NCBI RefSeq assembly: GCF_000397065.2
Contig: NZ_KE007325.1
Coordinates: 51,008 to 115,007, forward strand
Direction of reading: 5' to 3'
DNA: 64,000 nucleotides
DNA from: Marinobacter lipolyticus SM19
Lineage (GTDB): Bacteria > Pseudomonadota > Gammaproteobacteria > Pseudomonadales > Oleiphilaceae
Shown: positions 27,709-35,824 of the stretch, piece after piece
Layout of the letters: each line of letters opens with the position of its first letter
Numbering within the stretch: position 1 is the stretch's first letter
Translations under genes and position numbers: made by a program
The notes under the pieces: model-generated
The model's database searches: none
The model's input: only the letters and a program-made list of their open reading frames with translations
Told to the model about the DNA's origin: nothing

Positions 27709-28757
27709 TGGCTGGCCTTCCGTCAGGTCGGCCCCGGGTCGGGATCGTTTCCGACATCGTCCTGCAGCGGCATCGTTTGCAAGCGGCCACGTCAAAGTTC
27801 GGCCTGGACGTGTGCTTCACCGGGGATCCGGACCGCCTGCAGGATTATCCGGAATTCCCGGATGCCAACCTCTGGCTGGTGACTCTGGAAGATGAAGCTG
27901 ATCACCCGATGCTGTTCGATCACCTCCTTGGTAACACCGACGCCCCGGTTTTGTTCGGACTCGACCCGGCGCCCAAACCCGGCACCACCGACTATTTCCG
28001 CTGGGAACAGCGGCTGATGGGTAAGCTGGAACAGCAACTGGGCCACCTGGAAGAACTCGATTCCGAAGCCAGCCTGCAGGAACTGGCGGAGCAGTCACCC
28101 ATGGAAGCGCCGCCATTACCCCATTGGATTCCGCCGGCGGCGTCTGATTCCATCGCCAGGGATATCTGGATTCTCGGTGCTTCCCTGGGAGGCCCTGCGG
28201 CTGTGAAAACCTTTCTGGACCACCTGCCTCCCGGATTACCCGTTGGCTTCATCTACGCCCAGCACATTGATGGCAATTTCACCGATGTACTGACCCGGGT
28301 CCTCGGACGTCACGCTCACTACCAGCTCAAGAGCGCGCAAACCGGTTACCAGGTACGCAATGGCGACGTCATATTGTTACCAGTGGAACGGGAATGGGCA
28401 CTGGATGACGACGGCGCACTGATCGAAAAGGATACCCCCTGGCCCGGGCCTTACGGCCCATCCATCGACCAGGTTCTGCTGAACATTGCCGATCATTACG
28501 GCAACCACTGCCATGCTATTCTGTTTTCCGGCATGGGTAACGACGGGGCGATAGCAGCCCCCCTGCTGAAAGCCTATGGTAGCCGTATCTGGGTCCAGGA
28601 AAGCAACAGCTGTGGCAACAGTTCCATGCCCGACTCCGTCGCTGCCACCGGGTGTACCTCCTTCTGCGGTACGCCGGAACAGCTGGCCCGGGAACTAGTC
28701 AAAACGATTGAAGAATCCTGCCTGCTCAAGGGCCGGCAAAATAGGGATTCTGCCTGA
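27708..28757 (+). CDS. chpB: CheB-type methylesterase ChpB
   Basis: A 349-residue protein. The C-terminal half is a CheB glutamate methylesterase with catalytic residues in LGASLGGPAAVK (Ser), YAQHIDGNF (His) and LFSGMGNDGA (Asp). It should demethylate PilJ against PilK. The N-terminal ~130 residues have receiver-like length and pattern (RVGIVSDIVLQRHRLQAAT), but the expected acidic pocket and phospho-Asp are not evident, so regulation by phosphorylation is doubtful. ATG 27708 overlaps the chpA stop, with AGGA 8 nt upstream. Confidence 0.93.
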   Translation: MAGLPSGRPRVGIVSDIVLQRHRLQAATSKFGLDVCFTGDPDRLQDYPEFPDANLWLVTLEDEADHPMLFDHLLGNTDAPVLFGLDPAPKPGTTDYFRWEQRLMGKLEQQLGHLEELDSEASLQELAEQSPMEAPPLPHWIPPAASDSIARDIWILGASLGGPAAVKTFLDHLPPGLPVGFIYAQHIDGNFTDVLTRVLGRHAHYQLKSAQTGYQVRNGDVILLPVEREWALDDDGALIEKDTPWPGPYGPSIDQVLLNIADHYGNHCHAILFSGMGNDGAIAAPLLKAYGSRIWVQESNSCGNSSMPDSVAATGCTSFCGTPEQLARELVKTIEESCLLKGRQNRDSA

Positions 28758-28768
28758 GGAAATGAGTG

Positions 28769-29230
28769 ATGAGTGATAACAGTCAAGCCCTCTCCTGCGT
28801 CATGATCCCGATGAACGGCAGACAACTCCTACTGCCCAACGTGTCCATTGCGGAAGTGGTGGATTACGCCAGCACGGATGCCGGTACCAATACTCCGGAG
28901 TGGCTGGTGGGGTACCTGAACTGGCGGGGACTTAACTTGCCGGTCATCTCCTATGACGCGGCTAACGGCGCCACCCTGACGATCCCTGGCGATAACCGTG
29001 GGCGCATAGTGGTACTCAATACCATCGGCGATGAGCACCAGAAGGTCCCGTTCATGGCAATGGTGACCCAGGGCATTCCTAGCCAGGCGCGCCTGAGTGA
29101 AGAGCAGATACGCAAACTGGACGGTGATACCGGCCCCGCCGACCTGATGCAGGTAGAGGTGGAAGGCGATACCGCCTGGATCCCCAACCTGGAATATCTG
29201 GAATCACTGGCCGCCGAAGTCGCTCACTGA
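28769..29230 (+). CDS. chpC: CheW-like protein ChpC
   Basis: A 153-residue CheW-domain protein, last in the pil-chp operon. It has the beta-barrel pattern (MIPMNGRQLLLPNVSIAEVV, GYLNWRGLNLPVISYD) but diverges from classical CheW. In P. aeruginosa ChpC is an accessory coupling protein. It starts 11 nt after chpB, with GAGGA 8-10 nt upstream; a GTG one codon earlier is an equal alternative. Confidence 0.88.
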   Translation: MSDNSQALSCVMIPMNGRQLLLPNVSIAEVVDYASTDAGTNTPEWLVGYLNWRGLNLPVISYDAANGATLTIPGDNRGRIVVLNTIGDEHQKVPFMAMVTQGIPSQARLSEEQIRKLDGDTGPADLMQVEVEGDTAWIPNLEYLESLAAEVAH

Positions 29231-29275
29231 TCCGACCTACGGGAGATTCCATACATACCGGACATGGCGTGGCCG

Positions 29276-29300
29276 TTTGCAAATGTTATAATGTTGCAAA
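29276..29300. promoter_or_regulatory. Zur-box-like operator containing a -10 element
   Basis: Perfect inverted repeat TTTGCAA / TTGCAAA around an 11-bp core (ATGTTATAATG). The core matches the GTTATAAT heart of gammaproteobacterial Zur boxes and contains a consensus TATAAT (29287-29292). It lies 19 bp before zur ATG, so Zur-Zn binding would block RNA polymerase and autoregulate the zur-znuC-znuB operon. No strong -35 is seen at 17 bp (TGGCGT at best). Confidence 0.82.
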
Positions 29301-29318
29301 TTCTTCAGGACCGTGTCC

Positions 29319-29810
29319 ATGTCGACCAGCGCTCTTCCCTATCGCCCACACAATCACGATGCCTGTGTTGCCCAGGCGCTGGCGGACGCCCGCGCCATTT
29401 GTCAGCAACGGAATGCACGACTGACTCCGACCCGTGAACGGGTTCTGGAACTGATCTGGCAGTCCCACAAGCCCCTGGGAGCCTATGATGTCCTGGCTGT
29501 GCTGACAGAAGATGGCCATAACGCCGCCCCGCCTACGGTGTACCGGGCATTGGATTTCCTGCAACAACATGGGCTGGTTCACCGTATTGCCTCGTTGAAC
29601 GCCTTTGTCGGGTGTACCCATGCCGGCAAGCACCACAATGGCATGTTCCTGATCTGTCGCAGCTGCGGCAACGTGTTGGAACTGACCGCGCCGAACGTGG
29701 CCAAGGCCGTTTCGGAGGCCGCTTCCGCCGAAGGCTTTCAACCGGAAGACGTGATGATCGAGATCGCCGGGCTCTGCCCCGCCTGCCGCGCGGGCGCTGC
29801 TCATGACTGA
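29319..29810 (+). CDS. zur: Zinc uptake regulator Zur (Fur family)
   Basis: A 163-residue Fur-family repressor. It has a winged helix (RLTPTRERVLELIWQSHKPL, PPTVYRALDFL), a metal site around GCTHAGKHHNG, and the structural zinc pairs CRSC and CPAC. Zur represses zinc import when zinc is replete. GTG 29313 is in frame, but ATG 29319 has CAGGA 8 nt upstream. It overlaps znuC by 8 nt. Gene order and the box at 29276-29300 favour Zur over Fur. Confidence 0.94.
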   Translation: MSTSALPYRPHNHDACVAQALADARAICQQRNARLTPTRERVLELIWQSHKPLGAYDVLAVLTEDGHNAAPPTVYRALDFLQQHGLVHRIASLNAFVGCTHAGKHHNGMFLICRSCGNVLELTAPNVAKAVSEAASAEGFQPEDVMIEIAGLCPACRAGAAHD

Positions 29811-30585
29811 GCCACTGGTAACCCTCGAACGAGTAACCATCGCCTTTGACGACCGCCCCGTGGTGGACCGGGTGGACCTGAAAGTCCATCGTGGAGACAT
29901 CATCACCATTATCGGTCCCAACGGCGCCGGCAAGACCACCCTGATCAAGGCCGTTCTCGGTATCCAGAGAGTGACGGAAGGATCGGTAAAACTCGCCCGC
30001 AACCTGACGGTCGGCTACGTACCGCAACACCTGATCCTGGAATCCACTCTGCCATTGACGGTCAGACGCTTTATGGCACTTAGCGGACGCCCTGGCTCTG
30101 AGTGTCAGGCTGCACTGGAGAAGACCGGTGTGGGACACCTGGTCGACGCGTCCATCCACCACCTGTCCGGAGGAGAAAAACAACGCCTGTTACTGGCCCG
30201 TGCGCTGGCGAGGAAGCCGGATCTGCTGGTACTGGATGAACCGGCGCAGGGGGTCGATATCAACGGTCAGGCGGCGCTTTATGATCTCATTCGACAACTC
30301 CGGGACCAGCTTCATTGCGGCGTGATCATGATCTCCCACGACCTCCACCTGGTGATGGCCGCCACGGACAAGGTGATCTGCCTCAACCAGCATATCTGTT
30401 GCAGCGGGTATCCGGCCGATATTTCCCACGACCCTGCGTTCATTGAAACCTTTGGTCAACCCGTAGCAGAGAGTCTGGCGGTGTACCACCATCACCATAA
30501 TCACCGCCACGACCTGCACGGAGATGTGGTCTCAGGTGCAGTCACGGACGACAATCACCAGGAGTGCGACCATGCCCATCATTGA
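29803..30585 (+). CDS. znuC: Zinc ABC transporter ATP-binding protein ZnuC
   Basis: A 260-residue ABC ATPase. Walker A is GPNGAGKTT, the signature LSGGEKQR, Walker B LLVLDEP and the switch His in ISHDLH. The C-terminal tail is unusually His-rich (VYHHHHNHRHDLHG and NHQECDHAHH), a common zinc-binding feature of ZnuC proteins. It powers zinc import with ZnuB and a ZnuA receptor. It overlaps zur at its start and znuB by 14 nt at its end. Confidence 0.96.
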   Translation: MTEPLVTLERVTIAFDDRPVVDRVDLKVHRGDIITIIGPNGAGKTTLIKAVLGIQRVTEGSVKLARNLTVGYVPQHLILESTLPLTVRRFMALSGRPGSECQAALEKTGVGHLVDASIHHLSGGEKQRLLLARALARKPDLLVLDEPAQGVDINGQAALYDLIRQLRDQLHCGVIMISHDLHLVMAATDKVICLNQHICCSGYPADISHDPAFIETFGQPVAESLAVYHHHHNHRHDLHGDVVSGAVTDDNHQECDHAHH

Positions 30586-31384
30586 CGCCATTCTGGACGA
30601 CTTTTTCTGGCGAGCATTGCTGGGCGGCCTCGGTGTTGCCCTGGTGGCCGGGCCACTCGGATGTTTCGTGGTCTGGCGGAGAATGGCATATTTTGGCGAT
30701 ACCCTGGCGCACTCCGCGCTGCTGGGCATTGCCCTGAGCTTCCTGATCAGCGTTCCCCTCAACGTCGGTGTTATCATCACCTGTGTGGTTCTTGCGATCG
30801 CCCTGGTGCTGTTGTCCCGCAGCCACACGCTGGCGACCGATACCCTGCTGGGCATCCTCGCCCACAGCGCGCTCGCTATCGGCCTGGTCACCCTCAGCTT
30901 CATGCCCGATGTCCGCGTCGACCTCACCGGCCTGCTGTTCGGCGACCTGCTGGCCATGAGCCGTGATGATCTGCTGTGGATCTACGGCGGCGCCCTGCTG
31001 ATCCTGTTACTGCTGGTAGTGCTCTGGCGCAGCCTGCTGATGAGTACCATCCACGAAGAGCTGGCCCGGGTGGAGGGCATTCCCGTTGAACGCCTGCGGC
31101 TGGTACTGATGCTGATGTTCTCATTGGTCATCGCGGTGGCCATGAAGATCGTCGGTGTACTGCTGATTACGGCGTTGTTGATCATTCCAGCTGCCACCGC
31201 CCGCCGTCTGGCGCGCAGCCCCGAACACATGACGCTGCTGGCGGTTATGTTCGGGTTCGTTGCCGTCGGGGGAGGGCTGACCCTGTCCTGGCACCTGGAC
31301 ACACCAGCCGGACCTTCGGTGGTGGTGACAGCGTTCAGCGTGTTCCTGCTGATTTATGGCGGGGCGCGGCAAACCCAGGTCTGA
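30572..31384 (+). CDS. znuB: Zinc ABC transporter permease ZnuB
   Basis: A 270-residue multi-pass ABC-3 permease with FVVWRRMAYFGDTLAHSALL near the N-terminus and the family loop ALLIIPAATARRLA. ATG 30572 is supported by CAGGAG 7 nt upstream; the longer frame from 30524 lies inside znuC. No znuA gene follows or precedes within the window, so the periplasmic zinc receptor must be encoded elsewhere. Confidence 0.95.
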   Translation: MPIIDAILDDFFWRALLGGLGVALVAGPLGCFVVWRRMAYFGDTLAHSALLGIALSFLISVPLNVGVIITCVVLAIALVLLSRSHTLATDTLLGILAHSALAIGLVTLSFMPDVRVDLTGLLFGDLLAMSRDDLLWIYGGALLILLLLVVLWRSLLMSTIHEELARVEGIPVERLRLVLMLMFSLVIAVAMKIVGVLLITALLIIPAATARRLARSPEHMTLLAVMFGFVAVGGGLTLSWHLDTPAGPSVVVTAFSVFLLIYGGARQTQV

Positions 31385-31485
31385 CAACACTGCTTTTCCT
31401 GTGGCACTCCATTGGTCTAAAGTGTAGATCAGCGGGAACACAACCCGCCCCCTGATCGTTATCGATCGCCAAGACGGACGGAGCC

Positions 31486-32499
31486 ATGGAAAGCACCAGT
31501 CTCAACAGGAGTCCGGGGCAGTATATTCGTTCACTGTGGCATCCCTTTCTATGGGTGCCGCTGGTGGTGCTGGTTGCTGGCCTGACCGTCACTGCCTTCA
31601 CCGCAGAACAGCTGGCAAACCATACCCGAATCCTCGCCGAACATGCCTATCGCGCCCAGCACGACGCCCTCGTTAACCGTCTGCACGCTGAAGCTGTTGC
31701 CCAGTCACCAGAGCGCCAGGTAGAAGAATGGCTGGCGTCCGTGTTTTCCATGCCCTACCCGAGTCTTGCAGCAATACGTGTGGATACCCTGGAACGCCAT
31801 ACCAAAATGCCACTCTTCCAGACCGGCCCCCTCGTCCCGCTGGATGACTCGCGCTCCCTGCGTTCAGAAATTAATCTGGACCGACATCACTGGCTCATCA
31901 CCACCATGCCGGATAACACCGTCTTCCGGCAAAGAGCCAACACCGCACGATATGCCACCTGGACCGCAGGTACCATGATCACTGCCATCGGCGTAGCACT
32001 GACGCTCTTTCTCTCTGCCCGGATTCACACTCTCAGCGATCAGCTAAGTGACCGACAGCTTGCCAGCGAAAAGCTGGACCAGCAGTTGGGCAATATGCAG
32101 GTGGAGAAATCCATCCTGCGCCAGGCCCTGAATGACAGCGAACAGCGCAGCCGGGATCTGGTGGCACTCTCCGGGGCCATGATCGGGGAACTGGATGAAC
32201 AGGGCTGTATAGGTTTTATCTCGGCCACTGCAGCAGACTGGTTGCAACGAGCACCTGCCGACCTGTCGGAAACACCGTTTGAGGAACTGGTCGCGCCCGA
32301 ACACCGCGCCAATTTCCGCAAAGCCCTGGCGGCCGCACGCAGCGAGAAACAAATGCATCGGATCGACCTGGAATTGCTGACCGCTGACCAGGACGAAAAC
32401 ATCGTACCGGCGACACTCCGCATCCTGGCTTTGCAGGATCCTGTCCACGGTTTTGCCGGCTATCGCATCAGTGCACGACCCAGCGCTGCCACTACGTAA
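31486..32499 (+). CDS. Membrane-anchored PAS-domain protein without visible output domain
   Basis: A 337-residue protein. Two membrane helices (about residues 24-42 and 163-180) bracket a ~120-residue periplasmic sensor-like region. A coiled coil (about 185-230) and one PAS domain (about 230-330: SGAMIGELDEQGCIGFISATAADWL) follow, and the protein stops there. No kinase, GGDEF, EAL or methyl-accepting domain is present. It may be a sensory scaffold or partner of another enzyme. It stands alone, 101 bp after znuB and convergent with the CDGSH gene. The function is not recognised. Confidence 0.75.
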   Translation: MESTSLNRSPGQYIRSLWHPFLWVPLVVLVAGLTVTAFTAEQLANHTRILAEHAYRAQHDALVNRLHAEAVAQSPERQVEEWLASVFSMPYPSLAAIRVDTLERHTKMPLFQTGPLVPLDDSRSLRSEINLDRHHWLITTMPDNTVFRQRANTARYATWTAGTMITAIGVALTLFLSARIHTLSDQLSDRQLASEKLDQQLGNMQVEKSILRQALNDSEQRSRDLVALSGAMIGELDEQGCIGFISATAADWLQRAPADLSETPFEELVAPEHRANFRKALAAARSEKQMHRIDLELLTADQDENIVPATLRILALQDPVHGFAGYRISARPSAATT

Positions 32500-32507
32500 C
32501 AGCATCG

Positions 32508-32753
32508 CTACAGAGTTTTGTGGGAACCATCGCACAGGGGGGCAGTGCCGGTTTGTTTGCAACCGCAAAACCAGACCCACTGCTTTTTCTCTGCCACATA
32601 CTTAACAGGGGTAAACCCCGTCCCCTTGTGTGACCCATCGCAGAAAGGCTGGGACTGACTGCGGCCACATGCACACCAGAAATAGCTCTTACCTGCCTCG
32701 ACCAGAACCGAACAGGGCGTTGTCCTGGGAATTTCGGGCTTTGCAGCGGCCAT
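32508..32753 (-). CDS. CDGSH iron-sulfur domain protein
   Basis: An 81-residue protein with two CDGSH-type [2Fe-2S] motifs (CACGRSQSQPFCDGSH and CGCKQTGTAPLCDGSH), each with the three-Cys/one-His ligand set. Tandem CDGSH proteins are small soluble iron-sulfur proteins of the mitoNEET superfamily, with likely redox or cluster-transfer roles. ATG 32753 is chosen because GAGGAG lies 7 nt upstream; the longer frame has no such site. It is divergent from the ArsC-ArsR fusion across ~125 bp, so shared control with the arsenic genes is possible but unproven. Confidence 0.9.
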   Translation of the reverse strand: MAAAKPEIPRTTPCSVLVEAGKSYFWCACGRSQSQPFCDGSHKGTGFTPVKYVAEKKQWVWFCGCKQTGTAPLCDGSHKTL

Positions 32754-32877
32754 GGAAGACTCCTCATTATTGATGTCATGTCTTTTGGGCAGTATAGCCG
32801 TGATGCGCAATACCGTTGCCAACAGCCGGACATTCAAATACCATTATATTCACTTTTTGTTATATATGGTGATAAGC

Positions 32878-33648
32878 ATGTCCTCCCGTCGCAGAGTCCT
32901 GTTTGTCTGCACCGCCAACAGCGCCCGCTCCCTGATGGCCGAAGCCCTGCTCAGGGACATGGCGGGCGATCATTTCGACGTCGCCAGCGCGGGCACTGAA
33001 CCGGCGCAACCTCACCCGCTGGCGCTGCAGTGCATTCGAGAAGCCGGAATCAATCCCGACACCGTGCACAGCAAATCGTTGAGCTGTGTGAGTGACGAGA
33101 AATGGGACTATGTCATCACCCTGTGTGACAAGGCCTCACAGGAATGCCACACCATCGGTGAGACCGCCCAGCGGATCGCCTGGGACTTCCCGGACCCGGT
33201 ACCCACAAACCGACATGCGGCATTCTCGCTGCTCATGAAAGAGCTCAGGGAACGCCTGAGCCTGTTCGTGATGGTGCACCAGAAAGCCACCAGCCAGGCC
33301 GTCAGTTATGACCCTGCTGCGGTATTCAAGGCGCTGGGCGATGAAAACCGTCTTGCCATCATGCTGATGATCCGACAACAGAGCGAACTGTGTGTCTGCG
33401 AACTCACCACCGCACTGGACGCGTCCCAGCCCAAGGTCAGCCGCCATCTTGCCCAGCTCCGTGAACTGGCCCTGCTGGACGACGAACGAAGGGGACAATG
33501 GGTCTACTACCGCCTGCACCCGGCGATACCGGACTGGGTACTTGATGTGCTGAGGGATACAGCCGATGCCAACATCGCTTTCCAGCAGCCTTTTCTGACG
33601 CGACTGGCCACCATGCCCGACCGCCCCGTAAAAATGGACTGTGTCTGA
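32878..33648 (+). CDS. Arsenate reductase fused to ArsR-type regulator (ArsC-ArsR)
   Basis: A 256-residue fusion. Residues ~1-135 are a low-molecular-weight-phosphatase-type arsenate reductase with the CX5R loop CTANSARS and the redox cysteine pair LCDKASQEC, the thioredoxin-coupled type. Residues ~140-256 are an ArsR winged helix ([35 protein letters not shown]) with the arsenite-sensing ELCVCEL motif. One polypeptide would reduce arsenate and sense the arsenite product. ATG 32878 keeps the catalytic start; an in-frame ATG at 32866 is possible. The upstream ~50 bp is strikingly AT-rich for this genome and likely holds promoter and operator. acr3 overlaps the stop. Confidence 0.9.
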   Translation: MSSRRRVLFVCTANSARSLMAEALLRDMAGDHFDVASAGTEPAQPHPLALQCIREAGINPDTVHSKSLSCVSDEKWDYVITLCDKASQECHTIGETAQRIAWDFPDPVPTNRHAAFSLLMKELRERLSLFVMVHQKATSQAVSYDPAAVFKALGDENRLAIMLMIRQQSELCVCELTTALDASQPKVSRHLAQLRELALLDDERRGQWVYYRLHPAIPDWVLDVLRDTADANIAFQQPFLTRLATMPDRPVKMDCV

Positions 33649-34676
33649 TGGGAAATTTTGAACGCTACCTCAGCCTGTGGGTTGCCCTCGCTATTATTCT
33701 CGGCATCACGTCCGGCACTCTGCTACCCGGACTGTTCGAGTTCGTCGCCAGCCTGACCTACGCCCACGTCAACCTGGTGGTGGCGGTCTTCATCTGGGCG
33801 ATGATCTACCCGATGATGGTGCAGGTGGACTTCACCGCCATCAAAAATGTTGGCCGTAAGCCCCAGGGGCTGGCGTTAACACTGGTGGTCAACTGGCTGA
33901 TCAAGCCCTTTACCATGGCCGCGCTGGGGTGGTTGTTCTTCAAGGTCCTGTTCGCCGACCTGGTGGACCCAACCACCGCCACCGAATACATCGCCGGTAT
34001 GATCCTGCTGGGGGTCGCCCCCTGTACCGCCATGGTGTTCGTCTGGAGCCAACTGACCCGGGGAGATTCCGGCTACACTCTGGTGCAGGTATCGGTGAAC
34101 GACATCATCATGATCTTCGCCTTCGCCCCTATCGCGGCATTCCTGCTGGGTCTGTCATCCATCACCGTGCCCTGGGAAACCCTGGTTCTGTCGGTATTGC
34201 TGTACGTGGTTGCCCCACTGATTGCCGGCATCCTGACACGGAAGTGGCTGCTGCGTGACGGTCAGCAGAGACTGGATCACTGGCTACAGCGCAGCAAACC
34301 CACCACGATCATGGGCCTTTTGGCCACAGTGGTACTGCTGTTCGGCCTGCAGGCGGACCGCATTCTCGACAACCCCTACGCCATCGGCCTGATTGCCGTG
34401 CCGTTGCTGATCCAGAGCTACGGCATTTTCTTTATTGCCTATTTTGCAGCGCGCAAAATGAAGTTACCCCACAACGTCGCCGCACCGGCTGGCCTGATCG
34501 GTACCTCCAATTTCTTCGAACTGGCGGTCGCCGTGGCCATCAGCCTGTTCGGACTAACCTCCGGGGCGGCACTGGCCACCGTTGTCGGCGTGTTGGTGGA
34601 AGTTCCGGTGATGCTGTCATTGGTTGCATTCGCGAACAGAACCAGACACTGGTTTCCGTCAGCTTCAGCTGCATAG
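33648..34676 (+). CDS. acr3: Acr3-family arsenite efflux permease
   Basis: A 342-residue inner-membrane arsenite exporter of the BART superfamily with about ten hydrophobic helices. The conserved cysteine loop [19 protein letters not shown] and the [11 protein letters not shown] segment identify Acr3 rather than ArsB. The start overlaps the ArsC-ArsR stop (TGATG), so translation is coupled. Hairpin element A1 follows 24 bp after the stop and may end or attenuate transcription before the GAPDH gene. Confidence 0.94.
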   Translation: MGNFERYLSLWVALAIILGITSGTLLPGLFEFVASLTYAHVNLVVAVFIWAMIYPMMVQVDFTAIKNVGRKPQGLALTLVVNWLIKPFTMAALGWLFFKVLFADLVDPTTATEYIAGMILLGVAPCTAMVFVWSQLTRGDSGYTLVQVSVNDIIMIFAFAPIAAFLLGLSSITVPWETLVLSVLLYVVAPLIAGILTRKWLLRDGQQRLDHWLQRSKPTTIMGLLATVVLLFGLQADRILDNPYAIGLIAVPLLIQSYGIFFIAYFAARKMKLPHNVAAPAGLIGTSNFFELAVAVAISLFGLTSGAALATVVGVLVEVPVMLSLVAFANRTRHWFPSASAA

Positions 34677-34700
34677 TCGGCTCTTTCTGGTTTGGGGGGA

Positions 34701-34774
34701 GGTCTGGCGGGAAGAGGGTCAGAAACAAGAAACGTGGTTTCTTTGAACGTTTCCGACCCTCTTCCCGCCAGCCC
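34701..34774. repeat. Family A long-hairpin element, copy A1
   Basis: An outer stem of 23 bp with one mismatch (34704-34726 with 34749-34771) encloses a 22-nt interior. The interior itself folds: AAGAAAC and GTTTCTT form a 7-bp inner stem with a 3-nt apex, leaving a one-sided bulge whose complement reads GTTCA. Relative to the other copies it is inserted in reverse orientation. It lies between acr3 and the GAPDH gene. There is no U-run, so a standard Rho-independent terminator is not obvious. Confidence 0.9.
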
Positions 34775-34818
34775 CCGGCCGATATCTCACGGGCTTTGGA
34801 CTTTTTGGGAGATTTGAG

Positions 34819-35823
34819 ATGAGTAAGATCAAGGTCGGGATTAATGGGTTTGGGCGTATCGGTAGGCTGGCTTTGCGAGCTGCATGGGGCTGGCCGGAGA
34901 TGGAGTTTGTGGCCATTAACGATCCGGGCGCGGATGCCGGAACGCTGGCGCATCTGCTGAACTTTGACAGCATTCACGGACGGTGGGCGCACGAAGCCAG
35001 TTCGGATGGTACACATGTGGTCATTGGTGATCAGCGTATCCGTGTCACCCACAATAAAACCATCGGAGAGACTGACTGGTCTGGTTGTGATCTGGTTATT
35101 GAAGCCAGCGGCGTCAACAAGAAGGTCAGCGCCTTACAGGCGTATCTTGATCAAGGCGTGAAGCGCGTTGTGGTTACAGCACCAGTCAAAGAGGCTGGCG
35201 CCAAGAACATCGTCGTGGGTGTGAACGACGGTATCTTTGATCCCGCCAAGGACCGGATTGTGACAGCCGCCTCCTGCACCACCAACTGCCTGGCGCCGGT
35301 GGTGAAAGTGATTCACGAGAAACTGGGTATCAAGCATGGGTCCATCACCACCATTCACAGCCTGACCAATACCCAGACTATTATCGATGCGCCACACAAG
35401 GACCTGCGTCGTGCCCGGGCCTGCGGCAGTTCGCTGATCCCGACCACCACCGGTTCAGCTACGGCCATCATCGAGATCTTCCCGGAACTGAAAGGCCGCC
35501 TGGATGGCCACGCGGTGCGGGTGCCTCTGACCAACGCTTCGCTGACGGACTGCGTGTTCGAGGTAAACCAGCCTACGGACCGGGAAACGGTAAATCAGTT
35601 GCTGAAGGAAGCCGCGGAAGGCGACCTGAAGGGCATTCTGGGTTACGAGGAACGCCCGCTGGTGTCTATCGACTACAAGACCGATCCGCGCTCATCCATT
35701 ATCGATGCCCTGTCCACCATGGTGGTTAACGGCACCCAGGTGAAACTCTACGCGTGGTACGACAACGAATGGGGTTACGCCAACCGCACCGCCGAACTGG
35801 CACGCCGGGTGGGTTCCGCCTGA
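34819..35823 (+). CDS. ArsJ-associated glyceraldehyde-3-phosphate dehydrogenase
   Basis: A 334-residue GAPDH with NAD-binding [18 protein letters not shown], catalytic cysteine motif [11 protein letters not shown] and the [12 protein letters not shown]-terminal signature. Immediate linkage to arsJ and the arsenic genes identifies the arsenic-dedicated type. With arsenate in place of phosphate the enzyme forms 1-arseno-3-phosphoglycerate, which ArsJ exports (pathway described in Pseudomonas aeruginosa). The glycolytic reaction is retained in principle. GGGAG lies about 8 nt before ATG. arsJ begins 1 nt after the stop. Confidence 0.94.
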   Translation: MSKIKVGINGFGRIGRLALRAAWGWPEMEFVAINDPGADAGTLAHLLNFDSIHGRWAHEASSDGTHVVIGDQRIRVTHNKTIGETDWSGCDLVIEASGVNKKVSALQAYLDQGVKRVVVTAPVKEAGAKNIVVGVNDGIFDPAKDRIVTAASCTTNCLAPVVKVIHEKLGIKHGSITTIHSLTNTQTIIDAPHKDLRRARACGSSLIPTTTGSATAIIEIFPELKGRLDGHAVRVPLTNASLTDCVFEVNQPTDRETVNQLLKEAAEGDLKGILGYEERPLVSIDYKTDPRSSIIDALSTMVVNGTQVKLYAWYDNEWGYANRTAELARRVGSA

Positions 35824-35824
35824 T

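Noticed and set aside
34701..34774. Plain Rho-independent terminator of acr3
   Set aside because: There is no U-run after the stem, and the conserved interior shared with distant copies is not explained by a terminator alone, although termination activity is possible.
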